NCBI RefSeq assembly: GCF_051781005.1
Contig: NZ_JBPWOA010000002.1
Location: 1 to 64,000, forward strand
From: Anabaena sp051781005
GTDB taxonomy: Bacteria; Cyanobacteriota; Cyanobacteriia; Cyanobacteriales; Nostocaceae
Direction of reading: 5' to 3'
Length of the DNA: 64,000 nt
Shown: piece after piece, positions 15,994 to 25,532 of the stretch
How positions within the stretch are numbered: the first letter of the stretch is position 1
How the letters are laid out: every line of letters begins with the position of its first letter
Position numbers and translations under genes: made by a program
Notes under the pieces: model-generated
Told to the model about the DNA's origin: nothing
Databases searched by the model: none
The model's input: the letters and a program-made list of their open reading frames with translations, nothing else

Positions 15994-18690
15994 ATGGATT
16001 TGATTCTTTGCCACACAACTGCTGATTTTGACGCTTTGGGGGCGGCTGTTGGGTTAACTTGTCTGCTACCAGGTAGTAAGATTGTGCTAACTGGGGGAGC
16101 GCATCCACCTGTGAGAGATTTTTTAGCGTTGCATCGGGATGAGTATCCGCTGATTGAAAGACGTGCGGTAAATCCAGAAAAGATTCGTTCTTTGAGGGTT
16201 GTGGATACTCAACAGCGCGATCGCTTGGGCAAAGCTGCTGAATGGTTCGATTTACCCAATGTCCAAGAAATTATAGTTTATGACCATCACCTCGGACAAG
16301 ATAGCGATATTCCCACGACGCAATTATATGTTGATCAGGTGGGTGCTACGACTACCTTAATGGTGGAAGAATTACAAAAACGTCATATTTCTTTAAATTC
16401 GTCCCAAGCAACTGTGATGGCTTTGGGTATTCATGTCGATACAGGTTCGTTAACCTATGACCAATCTACACCCAGAGATGCTTTAGCGTTAGCGTGGTTG
16501 ATGCAACAGGGAGCGAGTTTATCAGTAATTTCCACTTATCGTGATCCTGGTTTATCGCCACAATTACAACAATTATTAACTCAGGCTTTAGAAACTTTAG
16601 ATTATATTTGTCTACGGGGATATACTATCGCTTGGGTGACATTAAGAACAGATTGCTTTGTGCCGGGGTTATCAAGTTTAGCTTCAGAATTGGTCGAATT
16701 AACAGAAATTGATGCCATATTGTTGGCAAATGAATATGCTTTGGGTGACGATGATGAGTGGCGATTAACGGTAATTGGGCGATCGCACATTTCCGGTACA
16801 AATCTCAACCTTTTATTTCAAATATTTGACGGTGGTGGACATTCTCAAGCCGCTTCCCTAAATATTCGCACGAAAGACTCACAGCCAATCTTACAGCAAC
16901 TCCTAGATGGGTTAAAAGCACAAATTCCCCATCCCCCCACAGCCAGAGATTTAATGTCTTCCCCAGTCCGCACCATTCGTCCTGAAACCACAATAGCTGA
17001 AGCGCAAAGAATTTTATTGCGTTACGGACATTCTGGTTTATCTGTCGTCAATCCTCACGGGCAATTAGTTGGTATAATTTCTCGGCGTGACTTAGATATT
17101 GCATTGCATCACGGCTTTAGTCATGCACCAGTTAAAGGCTACATGACAACCAATTTAAAAACCATCACCCCAGATACCACCTTGCCACAAATTGAGTCCT
17201 TGATGGTGACTTATGATATTGGACGTTTACCAGTATTAGAAAACGAAAATCTCGTTGGCATTGTCACCCGTACCGATGTTTTAAGGGAATTACATCAAGT
17301 AGATGTGGTTGATGGGGAAATACAAAAAGATGGTGAAATTAATATTAATCTGCCACAATTACAAAATAAACTAGCTCCCCAACTTTGGCAACTACTAACT
17401 ACCGCATCAAAAGAAGCAGAAAAACGCGGTTGGCATCTTTATTTAGTTGGTGGTGCAGTGCGAGATTTGCTATTAGCAGAAGCAGAAACCGGCACTTTGA
17501 TGATTAATGATATTGACTTAGTAGTTGATGGTTTTCATAAATCGGCAGATGTAGGTGCAGGTGTGGAATTAGCAAAAGCACTCCAACAGATTTACACCAA
17601 TGCCCGTTTAGAAATTCATGGTGCATTTCAAACTGCTGCATTATTGTGGCATAAAGACCCAGAATTAGACTCATTATGGATAGATATTGCCACATCTAGA
17701 ACAGAATTTTATCCCTACCCAGCCGCAAATCCAGAAGTAGAAGCCAGTTCAATTCGTCAAGATTTATATCGTCGGGATTTTACTATTAATGCTATGGCAT
17801 TAAGGCTAACATCTCCCCGTGCTGGTGAATTACTTGATTTTTTTGGTGGTTTACTAGATTTACAAGCAAAGCAAATTCGGACTTTACACGCTAATAGTTT
17901 TATAGAAGATCCTACTCGTATTTATCGTGGTGTTCGTTTTGCAGTGCGATTTGGATTTGCAATTGAACAGCGGACTGAAGAATATATTCGCTATGCAATC
18001 AATAGCGGTGTTTATGATCGAACTTCCCAAGAAAATACTAAAACACCCGCTTTGCAAACTCGGTTAAAAACAGAACTAAAACATATCCTTGAAGCCCCCT
18101 ATTGGCAATCAGCTTTAGAGTTATTAGATAATTTAGGGGCATTGCAATGTATCCATTCTAGCCTAAAATTAGATGCTGCTATTTTACAAGAATTACATTT
18201 ATTAAAAATTTGTTTGCGAAAATTTGACAAACAATATAATCTACATCATTGGCAACTGCGCTTAGAAGTATTAATAGCTCACTTAGAACCAAAATATAGA
18301 GCAAAGGTAGCTAAAAATCTACAATTAGGGGATGATAGTATTGCCAGATTAAAGAATTTAGCAGAAATGCAAACAACGGTAATGACATTTTTGCCGAATT
18401 TACAATTTCCTAGTCAAGTTGTCAATTTACTGCAAAAATATGATATACAAACTTTGATTTTAATCGCTGCCAAAAGTCCCAGAAAAATTAGACGGAAGAT
18501 TTGGTATTTTTTAACTACTTTAGCAAACAAACAACCTTTGTTAAATGGCAATGACTTAAAACAGTTAGGTTATAAACCTAGTCCATTATATAAGCAAATT
18601 CTTGATGATTTACTCAGTGCTACTCTAGATGGTATTATTAAGGATGAAGCGGAAGCACGAGAGTTTTTAGCAAAGCATTATCCTCGGTAA
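15994..18690 (+). CDS. DHH-CBS-tRNA nucleotidyltransferase fusion (CC-, A- or CCA-adding enzyme)
   Basis: An 898-residue, three-part protein. Residues 1 to about 310 are a DHH/DHHA1 phosphoesterase module (HTTADFDALGAA, DTQQRD, VYDHH at 95-99, GGGHSQAA). Two CBS domains follow at about 317-430. Then comes a class II poly(A) polymerase/tRNA nucleotidyltransferase module with LVGGAVRDLL near 484, NDIDLVVDG near 505 and RRDFTINAMAL. In Aquifex and cyanobacteria such long forms can share CCA synthesis with a second enzyme, one adding CC and the other A. Which role applies here cannot be read from sequence. The tRNA gene in this window lacks CCA, so the activity is needed. Confidence 0.85.
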   Translation: MDLILCHTTADFDALGAAVGLTCLLPGSKIVLTGGAHPPVRDFLALHRDEYPLIERRAVNPEKIRSLRVVDTQQRDRLGKAAEWFDLPNVQEIIVYDHHLGQDSDIPTTQLYVDQVGATTTLMVEELQKRHISLNSSQATVMALGIHVDTGSLTYDQSTPRDALALAWLMQQGASLSVISTYRDPGLSPQLQQLLTQALETLDYICLRGYTIAWVTLRTDCFVPGLSSLASELVELTEIDAILLANEYALGDDDEWRLTVIGRSHISGTNLNLLFQIFDGGGHSQAASLNIRTKDSQPILQQLLDGLKAQIPHPPTARDLMSSPVRTIRPETTIAEAQRILLRYGHSGLSVVNPHGQLVGIISRRDLDIALHHGFSHAPVKGYMTTNLKTITPDTTLPQIESLMVTYDIGRLPVLENENLVGIVTRTDVLRELHQVDVVDGEIQKDGEININLPQLQNKLAPQLWQLLTTASKEAEKRGWHLYLVGGAVRDLLLAEAETGTLMINDIDLVVDGFHKSADVGAGVELAKALQQIYTNARLEIHGAFQTAALLWHKDPELDSLWIDIATSRTEFYPYPAANPEVEASSIRQDLYRRDFTINAMALRLTSPRAGELLDFFGGLLDLQAKQIRTLHANSFIEDPTRIYRGVRFAVRFGFAIEQRTEEYIRYAINSGVYDRTSQENTKTPALQTRLKTELKHILEAPYWQSALELLDNLGALQCIHSSLKLDAAILQELHLLKICLRKFDKQYNLHHWQLRLEVLIAHLEPKYRAKVAKNLQLGDDSIARLKNLAEMQTTVMTFLPNLQFPSQVVNLLQKYDIQTLILIAAKSPRKIRRKIWYFLTTLANKQPLLNGNDLKQLGYKPSPLYKQILDDLLSATLDGIIKDEAEAREFLAKHYPR

Positions 18691-18900
18691 TTGAACCCAA
18701 AATGTGAGGTTTATATGCAAATTCAAATATCTCAAAAATACTAAATTCCCAAATTTCCCGTTAGCTGACTTATAGCAATTCCCATTCAAGTGAGGTAGAC
18801 ACAGTAATAATTAAACGCAGATGGACGCAAATAAACGCAGATATTTTTGTACTTCATTAGACTAGGAAAAGCTACATATACATTGCATGATTTTAAACCT

Positions 18901-20169
18901 ATGAATCAGGAATTTTATAATCGAGGCTTAGAAAAAGCTCAACAAAAAGATTATGCTGGTGCGATAGAGGATTTTAATCTTGTTATACAAGATGATCCTT
19001 ACTTTAGTTCAGTTTATGTAAAAAGAGGTTTGGCATATTATGACTCAGGTATAATTCTTCAAGCCGTCTCTGATTATACTGAAGCTATCAAGCTAGATCC
19101 TAAAAATGGAGAAGCTTATTATTGTCGTGCTTTAGCAAGGTTAACACTAAAAAATCTACCTGGTTCTTTAGAAGATGTAGAGAAAGCGATTCAGCTTAAT
19201 CTTAATTATGCTGCTGCTTATGACTTACGGGGTATAGTGCAGCGCAAACAGGGAAATATTCAAAATGCGATCGCTAATTTTAAAAAAGCCGCAGAATTAT
19301 ATTTAGAACAAAAAAATACAAAAAATTGTCGTCTCTGTTTAGAAAAAATTAAACAGCTACAACCAAAACCACAACCTGTAACAAATCCAGTTAATTCAAA
19401 ACCTGCACCAATTATATCCACTAAGGATTACTTCACGCAATTATTAGAAAAAGCAGAACATGGAGATACACGAGAAGCAATTGCTGATTTAAACTGGATA
19501 TTAAAAGCTGATTCCCAAGATGCCCAAGCTTATTGCTGTCGTGGAGTTGTATATTGTAAAATTGGTAATTATCGGGAAGCAATTGCCGACTTTAATCAAG
19601 CATTACAACTAAATTTTCAAGATGCTGTTGTTTATCGAAATCGTGGCAAAGCCCGTTCTCAATTAGGAGATCATCAAGGGGCATTAGCTGATATGAATCA
19701 AGCCCTGAAAATGCAACCTGAAGATGTTTTAGGATATGTTGCTAGGGGAAATATTTATCGGTCAATGGGTAACTACTTAGGGGCAATTCAAGATTATGCC
19801 CAAGCCTTAAAAATTAATCCTGATGACGCATTATCTTACTACAATCGTGGTATTGCTTACACTTTTTTAGAAGAAATGCAAAATGCGATCGCAGATTATC
19901 AGAAAGCAGCTAGTATCTATTGTGAACAAGAAGATTGGCAGAATTATCAACAAGTATTAAATAGCCTACAAAAAATCAAGTCGTCTATCCCAGAAACAAA
20001 TAAAGCCACATATAACCTATTACGTCAAAGACTGTTACGCATGGTTGGTGGATATTGGGAAATGGCACAAAGATTAATTCAACAAAAAAAAGATGTTTAT
20101 CCAGGGATGTCAGAGGAATGGTATTTGCAAAAAGTGATTGATGATTGGGAACGCGATAAATTTCAGTAG
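18901..20169 (+). CDS. Tetratricopeptide-repeat (TPR) protein
   Basis: About 422 residues from the ATG at 18901; the frame extends upstream to a TTG at 18847, but that start is less likely. Two blocks of TPR units (residues about 5-150 and 180-345) are separated by a Pro/Lys-rich linker. Typical units read YYNRGIAYTFLEEMQNAIADYQKA. The C-terminus is charged and ends in WERDKFQ. TPR proteins hold protein partners; no enzyme domain is seen. The convergent kinase-WD40 gene ends 42 bp downstream. Confidence 0.82.
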   Translation: MNQEFYNRGLEKAQQKDYAGAIEDFNLVIQDDPYFSSVYVKRGLAYYDSGIILQAVSDYTEAIKLDPKNGEAYYCRALARLTLKNLPGSLEDVEKAIQLNLNYAAAYDLRGIVQRKQGNIQNAIANFKKAAELYLEQKNTKNCRLCLEKIKQLQPKPQPVTNPVNSKPAPIISTKDYFTQLLEKAEHGDTREAIADLNWILKADSQDAQAYCCRGVVYCKIGNYREAIADFNQALQLNFQDAVVYRNRGKARSQLGDHQGALADMNQALKMQPEDVLGYVARGNIYRSMGNYLGAIQDYAQALKINPDDALSYYNRGIAYTFLEEMQNAIADYQKAASIYCEQEDWQNYQQVLNSLQKIKSSIPETNKATYNLLRQRLLRMVGGYWEMAQRLIQQKKDVYPGMSEEWYLQKVIDDWERDKFQ

Positions 20170-20211
20170 TTTTGATTAATTTTTAATTACCTAGCGTTTC
20201 CGCAGGAAATG

Positions 20212-22284
20212 TTACTGAGAAAAACGCCAAATCTTAATTTTATTATCCTCGCCACCGCTGACTAAGGTTTTACCATCAGCACTAAAAGCCAGAGATGTGA
20301 CTGTATTAATATGTCCTGTCAATGCGGTTAATTCCTTGCCTGTGACGACATCCCATAGTTTAATATTATCATGAATGGGTTGATTCAAGGTATCGCACTC
20401 CAGACAATCCCGGTTGCCACTAGCGAGAATTTTACCATCTGGGCTAAAAGCGACAGTAGTCACATTGTGATCTGGTCCTGTGAGAGTATGAATTACCTTA
20501 CCTGTACCAATATCCCATAATTTAATTTTGCGATCGCGACTAGCACTAGCAAGAATTTTACCATCTGGGCTAAAAGCTAGAGATGTCACCGTTTGCGAAT
20601 TTGGGGTTAATTGATGAATTGACTTTTCTTGAGTAATATTCCATAGTTTAATCGTCTTATCAAAACTACCACTTGCTAGGGTGACACCATTGGGACTGAT
20701 AGCCACAGATCGCACCCAGTAAGAATGACCTTTGAGAGTGCGAATTAGCTTTCCTGTAGCTAAATTCCAGACTTTAATTGTTTTGTCATCACTAGCACTT
20801 ACCAGAGTTTTTCCATCCTTGCTAATAGCTAAAGCATGAACTGAATCAGTATGACTTTTTAGGGTATAACTTAACTTTTTTGTGCTTAAATTCCAAATTT
20901 TAATTGTTTTGTCATCACTACCACTAACCAGATTTTTGCCATCTGGACTAATAGCTACTACATTTACATTTCGTGTATGTCCTGGTAGAGATGTAACTTC
21001 TTGACCTGTAGTAATATTCCATAATTTAATGATGCCATTACCACTACTAGCAATAGTCTGAGAATCTGGACTAATAGCAACAGATAAAACTGAGTTGTTT
21101 GGTTCGGAAATAGTTTTTACTAAAGAAAATTTTTCTGAAGATTCCTGTGGAGATTGATAGAAAATTGCATCATTAGTAGCATTACTATTTGGCGATGAAA
21201 TAAATCTAGCCAAAATAGCAGTTTGTAGTTGGTGAAAATGTCTATAACCAAATTCTCCCAAACCCAAAAATAAAATTGTTGCAACTACTAAAAATGAATT
21301 TCTCAGAAAAATATATTTTTGTGGATAAGCACCTGTTTTTTTAGCGGGTACGGCTAAAAATGAATTACTAGCTGGTGCTAATAAATGTGTATATTGTTTA
21401 CTCAAATCTTTGATGACATCATCAGCCGATTGATAGCGATTTTGAATATCTATTTGTAACAGCTTATCAATAATTTGTGCTAATTCATGACTCAGCGGAC
21501 ATCGCAAATAATCTTGCCAATTTTTTACCCAACTATACCCATGTTCCATCCACAATTGAAAAGGAGAAATTCCCGTGAGCAAATGAAAGCAGGTAGCCCC
21601 CAAACTAAATAAATCACTAGCAGCGTAGGCTTTACCATCTCTGATTTGTTCAATTGAAGAATAACCATGCGAACCAATTGAAGTACCATTTTTTTTCTGA
21701 ACTCTGGCTGTTAATTGTTTAGAAGAACCAAAATCAATTAAAGTTAATCTGCCATCACTTTTACGCCGAATGATATTTTCTGGCTTGATATCTCGATGAA
21801 TAACTCCTCGGCTATGAATAAATTTGAGAATAGGTAATAAATCCAGCAAAATAGATTGAATATCCCAATCTCTATAGGTTTTACGTAACTGTAACTCCTT
21901 TAATAAATTATTTCCATCAATAAACTGTTGTACTAAATACAAACAGTTATCTTGCTCAAAGTAAGCTAATAGAGTAGGAATTTGTGGGTGTTCTCCTAGT
22001 TCTCGAAGTCGCTTTGCTTCTTCGCTAAACAACTCCATTGCTTTTTTTTGTGACCAAGTTCCTTGAAATTTTGGTGCTAACTGTTTAACTACACAACAGT
22101 CATTTAATTTATCGGTATCTTCGGAAAGATAAGTTCTACCAAATCCCCCTTCATCTGACAGCACACGGATGACACGGAAACGATTTCTCAACAGTGGTAA
22201 TAGTGGGGTATTACAACTATGACAAAACTGTTTTCCATCTGGGTTTTGAGGTTTTTGACAATCGGGATTTAAACAGCAGATCAT
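20212..22284 (-). CDS. Ser/Thr protein kinase with zinc-ribbon head and C-terminal WD40 repeats
   Basis: About 690 residues from the ATG at 22284. An N-terminal zinc ribbon (CCLNPDC...FCHSC) precedes a Hanks-type kinase domain with G-loop GGFGRTY, catalytic Lys in VVKQL, HRDIKPENI and IDFGSSKQL. One membrane helix follows (FLVVATILFLGLG), then seven WD40 units (for example VAISPDGKNLVSGSDDKTIKIWNL). All catalytic residues are present. The membrane helix suggests that kinase and propeller lie on opposite sides of the membrane or are tethered to it. Signalling inputs and targets are unknown. Confidence 0.9.
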   Translation of the reverse strand: MICCLNPDCQKPQNPDGKQFCHSCNTPLLPLLRNRFRVIRVLSDEGGFGRTYLSEDTDKLNDCCVVKQLAPKFQGTWSQKKAMELFSEEAKRLRELGEHPQIPTLLAYFEQDNCLYLVQQFIDGNNLLKELQLRKTYRDWDIQSILLDLLPILKFIHSRGVIHRDIKPENIIRRKSDGRLTLIDFGSSKQLTARVQKKNGTSIGSHGYSSIEQIRDGKAYAASDLFSLGATCFHLLTGISPFQLWMEHGYSWVKNWQDYLRCPLSHELAQIIDKLLQIDIQNRYQSADDVIKDLSKQYTHLLAPASNSFLAVPAKKTGAYPQKYIFLRNSFLVVATILFLGLGEFGYRHFHQLQTAILARFISSPNSNATNDAIFYQSPQESSEKFSLVKTISEPNNSVLSVAISPDSQTIASSGNGIIKLWNITTGQEVTSLPGHTRNVNVVAISPDGKNLVSGSDDKTIKIWNLSTKKLSYTLKSHTDSVHALAISKDGKTLVSASDDKTIKVWNLATGKLIRTLKGHSYWVRSVAISPNGVTLASGSFDKTIKLWNITQEKSIHQLTPNSQTVTSLAFSPDGKILASASRDRKIKLWDIGTGKVIHTLTGPDHNVTTVAFSPDGKILASGNRDCLECDTLNQPIHDNIKLWDVVTGKELTALTGHINTVTSLAFSADGKTLVSGGEDNKIKIWRFSQ

Positions 22285-22646
22285 GAGCAAAGAGAAGTGA
22301 CTGCATGATAAATAATGCTAAGTTTATTCCGCATTTTCCCTACATTTAATAGACTCTTGCATACTTGGACGGTAGATAAACCTGCTGGGGGATTGGGGAA
22401 TTACTTATTATATTCAACATTCGTAAATTTTCATCTGTTTTTCTCAATATGGAAAAACAACAAGAGCCATAAAATTAATTGTTTTACGATCATACAACAA
22501 CCATAATTTAAAAACTGGTCAAATTGCCAAGACAATATTTGATGTATATGTTAATGATTTATCAACAAACAATATTCATGGAAATTTTGATTTTTAAATG
22601 TAATTCTCAACTAGATTTTGTTATAAAAACTACTATAATTATGTGA

Positions 22647-22744
22647 TATGGCGGTTATTGGTTGGATGCAAGACGATAAAGGGTGGGGAAACCCCGCCCT
22701 ACAGGCTTGGCGAACTGTACATCACTGATATGAATACCGCTATA
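22647..22744. mobile_element. MITE-like element, TATAGCGGT family
   Basis: Ends TATGGCGGT and ACCGCTATA are inverted repeats (one mismatch) about 98 bp apart. Inside is a GGTGGGGAAACCCCGCC palindrome. The same ends bound a second copy at 44770-44875. Confidence 0.55.
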
Positions 22745-22823
22745 AATCTTTCTGCAACTGAATATTGTGAATTAATTGTAGAGGTATAAATTTCCATGAC
22801 AAAATTAATTACGTAACTTTTTT

Positions 22824-22934
22824 AGGACTTACGCACTCAGCCAAGTTGAGAACGGTAGAATAGGCGTTTCAACTTCTGGAGAGATTCTTCGCTGCGCTCA
22901 GAATGACAGTTCTCTGTTTCAGTGCGTTAGTCCT
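22824..22934. mobile_element. MITE-like element, AGGACTTACGCACT family
   Basis: Ends AGGACTTACGCACT and AGTGCGTTAGTCCT are inverted repeats with one mismatch, 111 bp apart, with no ORF inside. A lone end of the same type (TGCGTAAGTCCTATA) lies at 30285-30299. It looks like a non-autonomous element moved by a transposase elsewhere. Confidence 0.6.
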
Positions 22935-22973
22935 GTTTCTGCTGCGTAGCGGTATTACGAATTACGAATTATT

Positions 22974-23480
22974 TTAATATGTCTGGAATGCCTTAAACCA
23001 TTTATTCAAAACTGTATTCAGAGTTTGTTTGATTTGATGCTTACGATTCCACTTTTGAAAAGCGATTTCATATTCTTCACCTTTACTTTGAAAGGTATTC
23101 CAGATATCAAGAAAAATCGCTAGTCCGCAGAATAATAAAATGTACAATGACCAAGAAAGACTAGCACCGCCAACGAAGTCAATTAGTATTAAAAATCCGT
23201 TGATAATGGCATAATTACCCAAACGTTTTTGAAATTTACTGCGGCGGTAAAGGTCAAAAGCTTGACGTTGTTGTACTTGGCTTTGTTGGGCTATCCAGTC
23301 AATTTGTGCTTGTTTTACATCATCTGGTGATATTTGTAACTCAGCAGCAATTTCTATAATTTGTTGATAGGAAAATTCTTGATCACGATCATTGGTTTGA
23401 CGAGCGATCGCTAGTTGTAGAATTTGCTGTACCTCTTCTTGGCTATAAGAACGCAGACTGTTAGATTCAAAGGTCGTCAT
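22974..23480 (-). CDS. 2TM-domain protein of unknown function
   Basis: The 168-residue protein has a helical N-terminal region resembling a short-oligomerisation module (YSQEEVQQILQLAIARQ...EIAAELQISPDDVKQAQIDW). Two close hydrophobic segments follow (YAIINGFLILIDFV and SLYILLFCGLAIFLDIW) in the 2TM-domain pattern, then a basic C-terminus. Similar proteins are common in cyanobacteria with no fixed function. It is transcribed divergently from the ROK kinase gene. Confidence 0.75.
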   Translation of the reverse strand: MTTFESNSLRSYSQEEVQQILQLAIARQTNDRDQEFSYQQIIEIAAELQISPDDVKQAQIDWIAQQSQVQQRQAFDLYRRSKFQKRLGNYAIINGFLILIDFVGGASLSWSLYILLFCGLAIFLDIWNTFQSKGEEYEIAFQKWNRKHQIKQTLNTVLNKWFKAFQTY

Positions 23481-23752
23481 AATGCTTTCTCTGATAAGAA
23501 TTTTAATAGAGAGCTATGCTACTATCAGGCATTTTTGCACTACCTCTACACTAGCAAATCTAGATGAGAGTGACGATAGAGATTTATAGTCATGGGTAAT
23601 GGGTGAGTACCGAGTATTGAGTATTGAGTACGGGATATTTTTTATTTGGAAGTTTGTCAATTAAAAGCTGAAGACTCTGAAAAAATATCCTACTGACTGG
23701 AATTTAGCAGCGCATAATATCGAAAGAAGTTGCAGCAGGAGGGAAAAACCCA

Positions 23753-24460
23753 ATGGTGGAAGATAACGGTTCAGTTCGCACACTCTCAGTAGATATTGGG
23801 GGTAGTGGTGTCAAAGTTATGGTTTTGGATATCACCGGGAAACCGTTAACAGAACGGGGAAGGTTAGAAACACCCCAACCCGCGACACCAGAAGTGGTGA
23901 TTAATGCCATTGCTGTGTTAGCTGCATCTCAAGGTGAATATCATCGGGTTTCAGTAGGTTTTCCCGGTGTAGTTCGCAGTGGAGTCACAGAAACAGCGGT
24001 GAATTTGAATGCTGATTGGATTGGATTTGATTTAGCAACAGCACTATCTGAACGGCTAAATAAACCTGTGAAAGTGATTAATGATGCAGATATGCAGGGA
24101 CTAGGAGCAATTGCAGGTAAAGGTGTGGAATTAGTCATCACACTTGGTACTGGTTTCGGTTCGGCTTTGTTTGTAGATGGAAAGCTGGTTCCGAATATGG
24201 AAATGGGACATCATCCGTTTCGCAAAGGGGACACCTATGAAGAACAGCTAGGACGTGCTGCTTTAGAAAAAATTGGGGATAAAAAATGGAATAAGCGATT
24301 ACAGAGAGCGATCGCATCTTTACAACGTCTCTTTAACTATGATTGTCTTTACATCGGTGGTGGTGAAGCTGTGCGCGTCAACATGAATTTACCTTTAAAC
24401 GTGAAACTAATTCCTAATATCACCGGGTTATTAGGTGGTATTGCTTTATGGAGAGAATGA
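23753..24460 (+). CDS. ROK-family polyphosphate glucokinase-like protein
   Basis: A 235-residue ROK protein. It has the N-terminal ATP/phosphate loop DIGGSGVKVMVLD, VSVGFPGVVRSG, a sugar-binding NDADMQGLGA with catalytic Asp, TLGTGFGSALF, MEMGHHPF (a Glu-His sugar contact) and IGGGEAVRVN. It matches the short polyphosphate-dependent glucokinases of Nostoc-type cyanobacteria (All1371 of Anabaena PCC 7120 is the studied example). That would make glucose-6-phosphate from glucose and polyphosphate. The phosphate donor cannot be proven from sequence alone. Confidence 0.82.
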   Translation: MVEDNGSVRTLSVDIGGSGVKVMVLDITGKPLTERGRLETPQPATPEVVINAIAVLAASQGEYHRVSVGFPGVVRSGVTETAVNLNADWIGFDLATALSERLNKPVKVINDADMQGLGAIAGKGVELVITLGTGFGSALFVDGKLVPNMEMGHHPFRKGDTYEEQLGRAALEKIGDKKWNKRLQRAIASLQRLFNYDCLYIGGGEAVRVNMNLPLNVKLIPNITGLLGGIALWRE

Positions 24461-24611
24461 TCTGTCTAACTGATACAAAAATCCTGCTTCATCTGCGCTA
24501 AACGACACACAACTCTGTGTAGTATTTTGAGATTTTGGATTTGAACAATCTAAAACTGTTTGACTTTCACTATGCAGCAAGTAGGGGCGTAGTGCAGTAC
24601 GCCCTGACTAC

Positions 24612-25451
24612 TTATTCCAAAAATTTAGGACGATTTTGTTGATTTAACTTGAGTTTGTCTTCTAAAATAAGCCACTTTTCTTGTGAAATCAAGTCAATAA
24701 ATTCATCTAGGTTTTGACGATATTGATGTAGTGAATTAATCAATGCTTGACGATTATATTGTGCCATCATTACTCCTAATTCTGGATTGCCAGCACCAAC
24801 ACGGCTGGTATCACAAAATCCTGAACTAGCTAGGTTTTGGGCTAATTGAAAAATTTCTGGATCTGTTTCACTCAAACAAGCAGCCATCAAAGAGGCACTA
24901 ACCATGACAGGTAAATGGGAAATCCAACTCACCGCCCGGTCATGTTTTTCTGGCTGACAATGGTAGATAATAGAACCTAGCGATCGCACAATTTCCTCTA
25001 AAACTGAAATTGCATCAGTTGGCGTTGTAGCTACTGGTGTCAGTACATAAGGACGATTCACAAACAAATTTCGTTGTGCTGCTTCTATACCTGCATCCGT
25101 ATTTCCCGCCATAGGATGACCACCAATAAAATTATTCCAAAGCGGGGAAATCGCTTCTACTATAGGTGTTTTTACTGAACCTACATCAGTGACAATAGTA
25201 GTCGCAGGTAAATAAGCAATTAACTGTTCAACTTGGGGAACAATAAGTCCTATCGGAGTGCAAATAAACACAATATCAGCAGCAGCCAACAGGCTCAATT
25301 CCACTGAAGCTTGATCGACAATGCCGAGATCAATAGCTTTTTTACAGGTTGATTCACGGCGACTAACTCCTAGAACATGATTTCCTTGGGAACGTAAATC
25401 AAATCCTAATGAGCCACCTATCAGTCCCAGTCCCAAAATACCAATTTTCAT
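24612..25451 (-). CDS. tyrA: Arogenate/prephenate dehydrogenase
   Basis: From the ATG at 25451 the protein is 279 residues, the same size as the Synechocystis arogenate dehydrogenase. It has the Rossmann loop GILGLGLIGGSLGFDLR, a VSRRES segment typical of NADP preference, GGHPMAGNTDAG, a DRAVSWISHLPVM active-site block with catalytic His, and SSGFCDTSRVGAGNPELG. It makes tyrosine (or hydroxyphenylpyruvate) from arogenate (or prephenate). The TTG at 25466 is a less likely start. aroF, the first enzyme of the shikimate route, lies 3.3 kb away on the same strand. Confidence 0.92.
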   Translation of the reverse strand: MKIGILGLGLIGGSLGFDLRSQGNHVLGVSRRESTCKKAIDLGIVDQASVELSLLAAADIVFICTPIGLIVPQVEQLIAYLPATTIVTDVGSVKTPIVEAISPLWNNFIGGHPMAGNTDAGIEAAQRNLFVNRPYVLTPVATTPTDAISVLEEIVRSLGSIIYHCQPEKHDRAVSWISHLPVMVSASLMAACLSETDPEIFQLAQNLASSGFCDTSRVGAGNPELGVMMAQYNRQALINSLHQYRQNLDEFIDLISQEKWLILEDKLKLNQQNRPKFLE

Positions 25452-25532
25452 TTTTACCGCTGACAACTAAAATTTGACTTATTCTCTGCATACTTTACCA
25501 ACTATTAAGGTTGGCATCTGAGAGGTAGATTC

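Larger units (their letters stand above)
22285..22973. other. Gene-free region with MITE-like repeats
   Basis: The region holds two short inverted-repeat elements (22647-22744 and 22824-22934, listed separately). A 63-residue frame at 22315-22506 has no recognisable features and no good start context, so it is not called. Confidence 0.55.

Noticed and set aside
22315..22506. 63-residue frame upstream of the kinase-WD40 gene
   Set aside because: No family, no ribosome-binding site, odd composition; probably chance.
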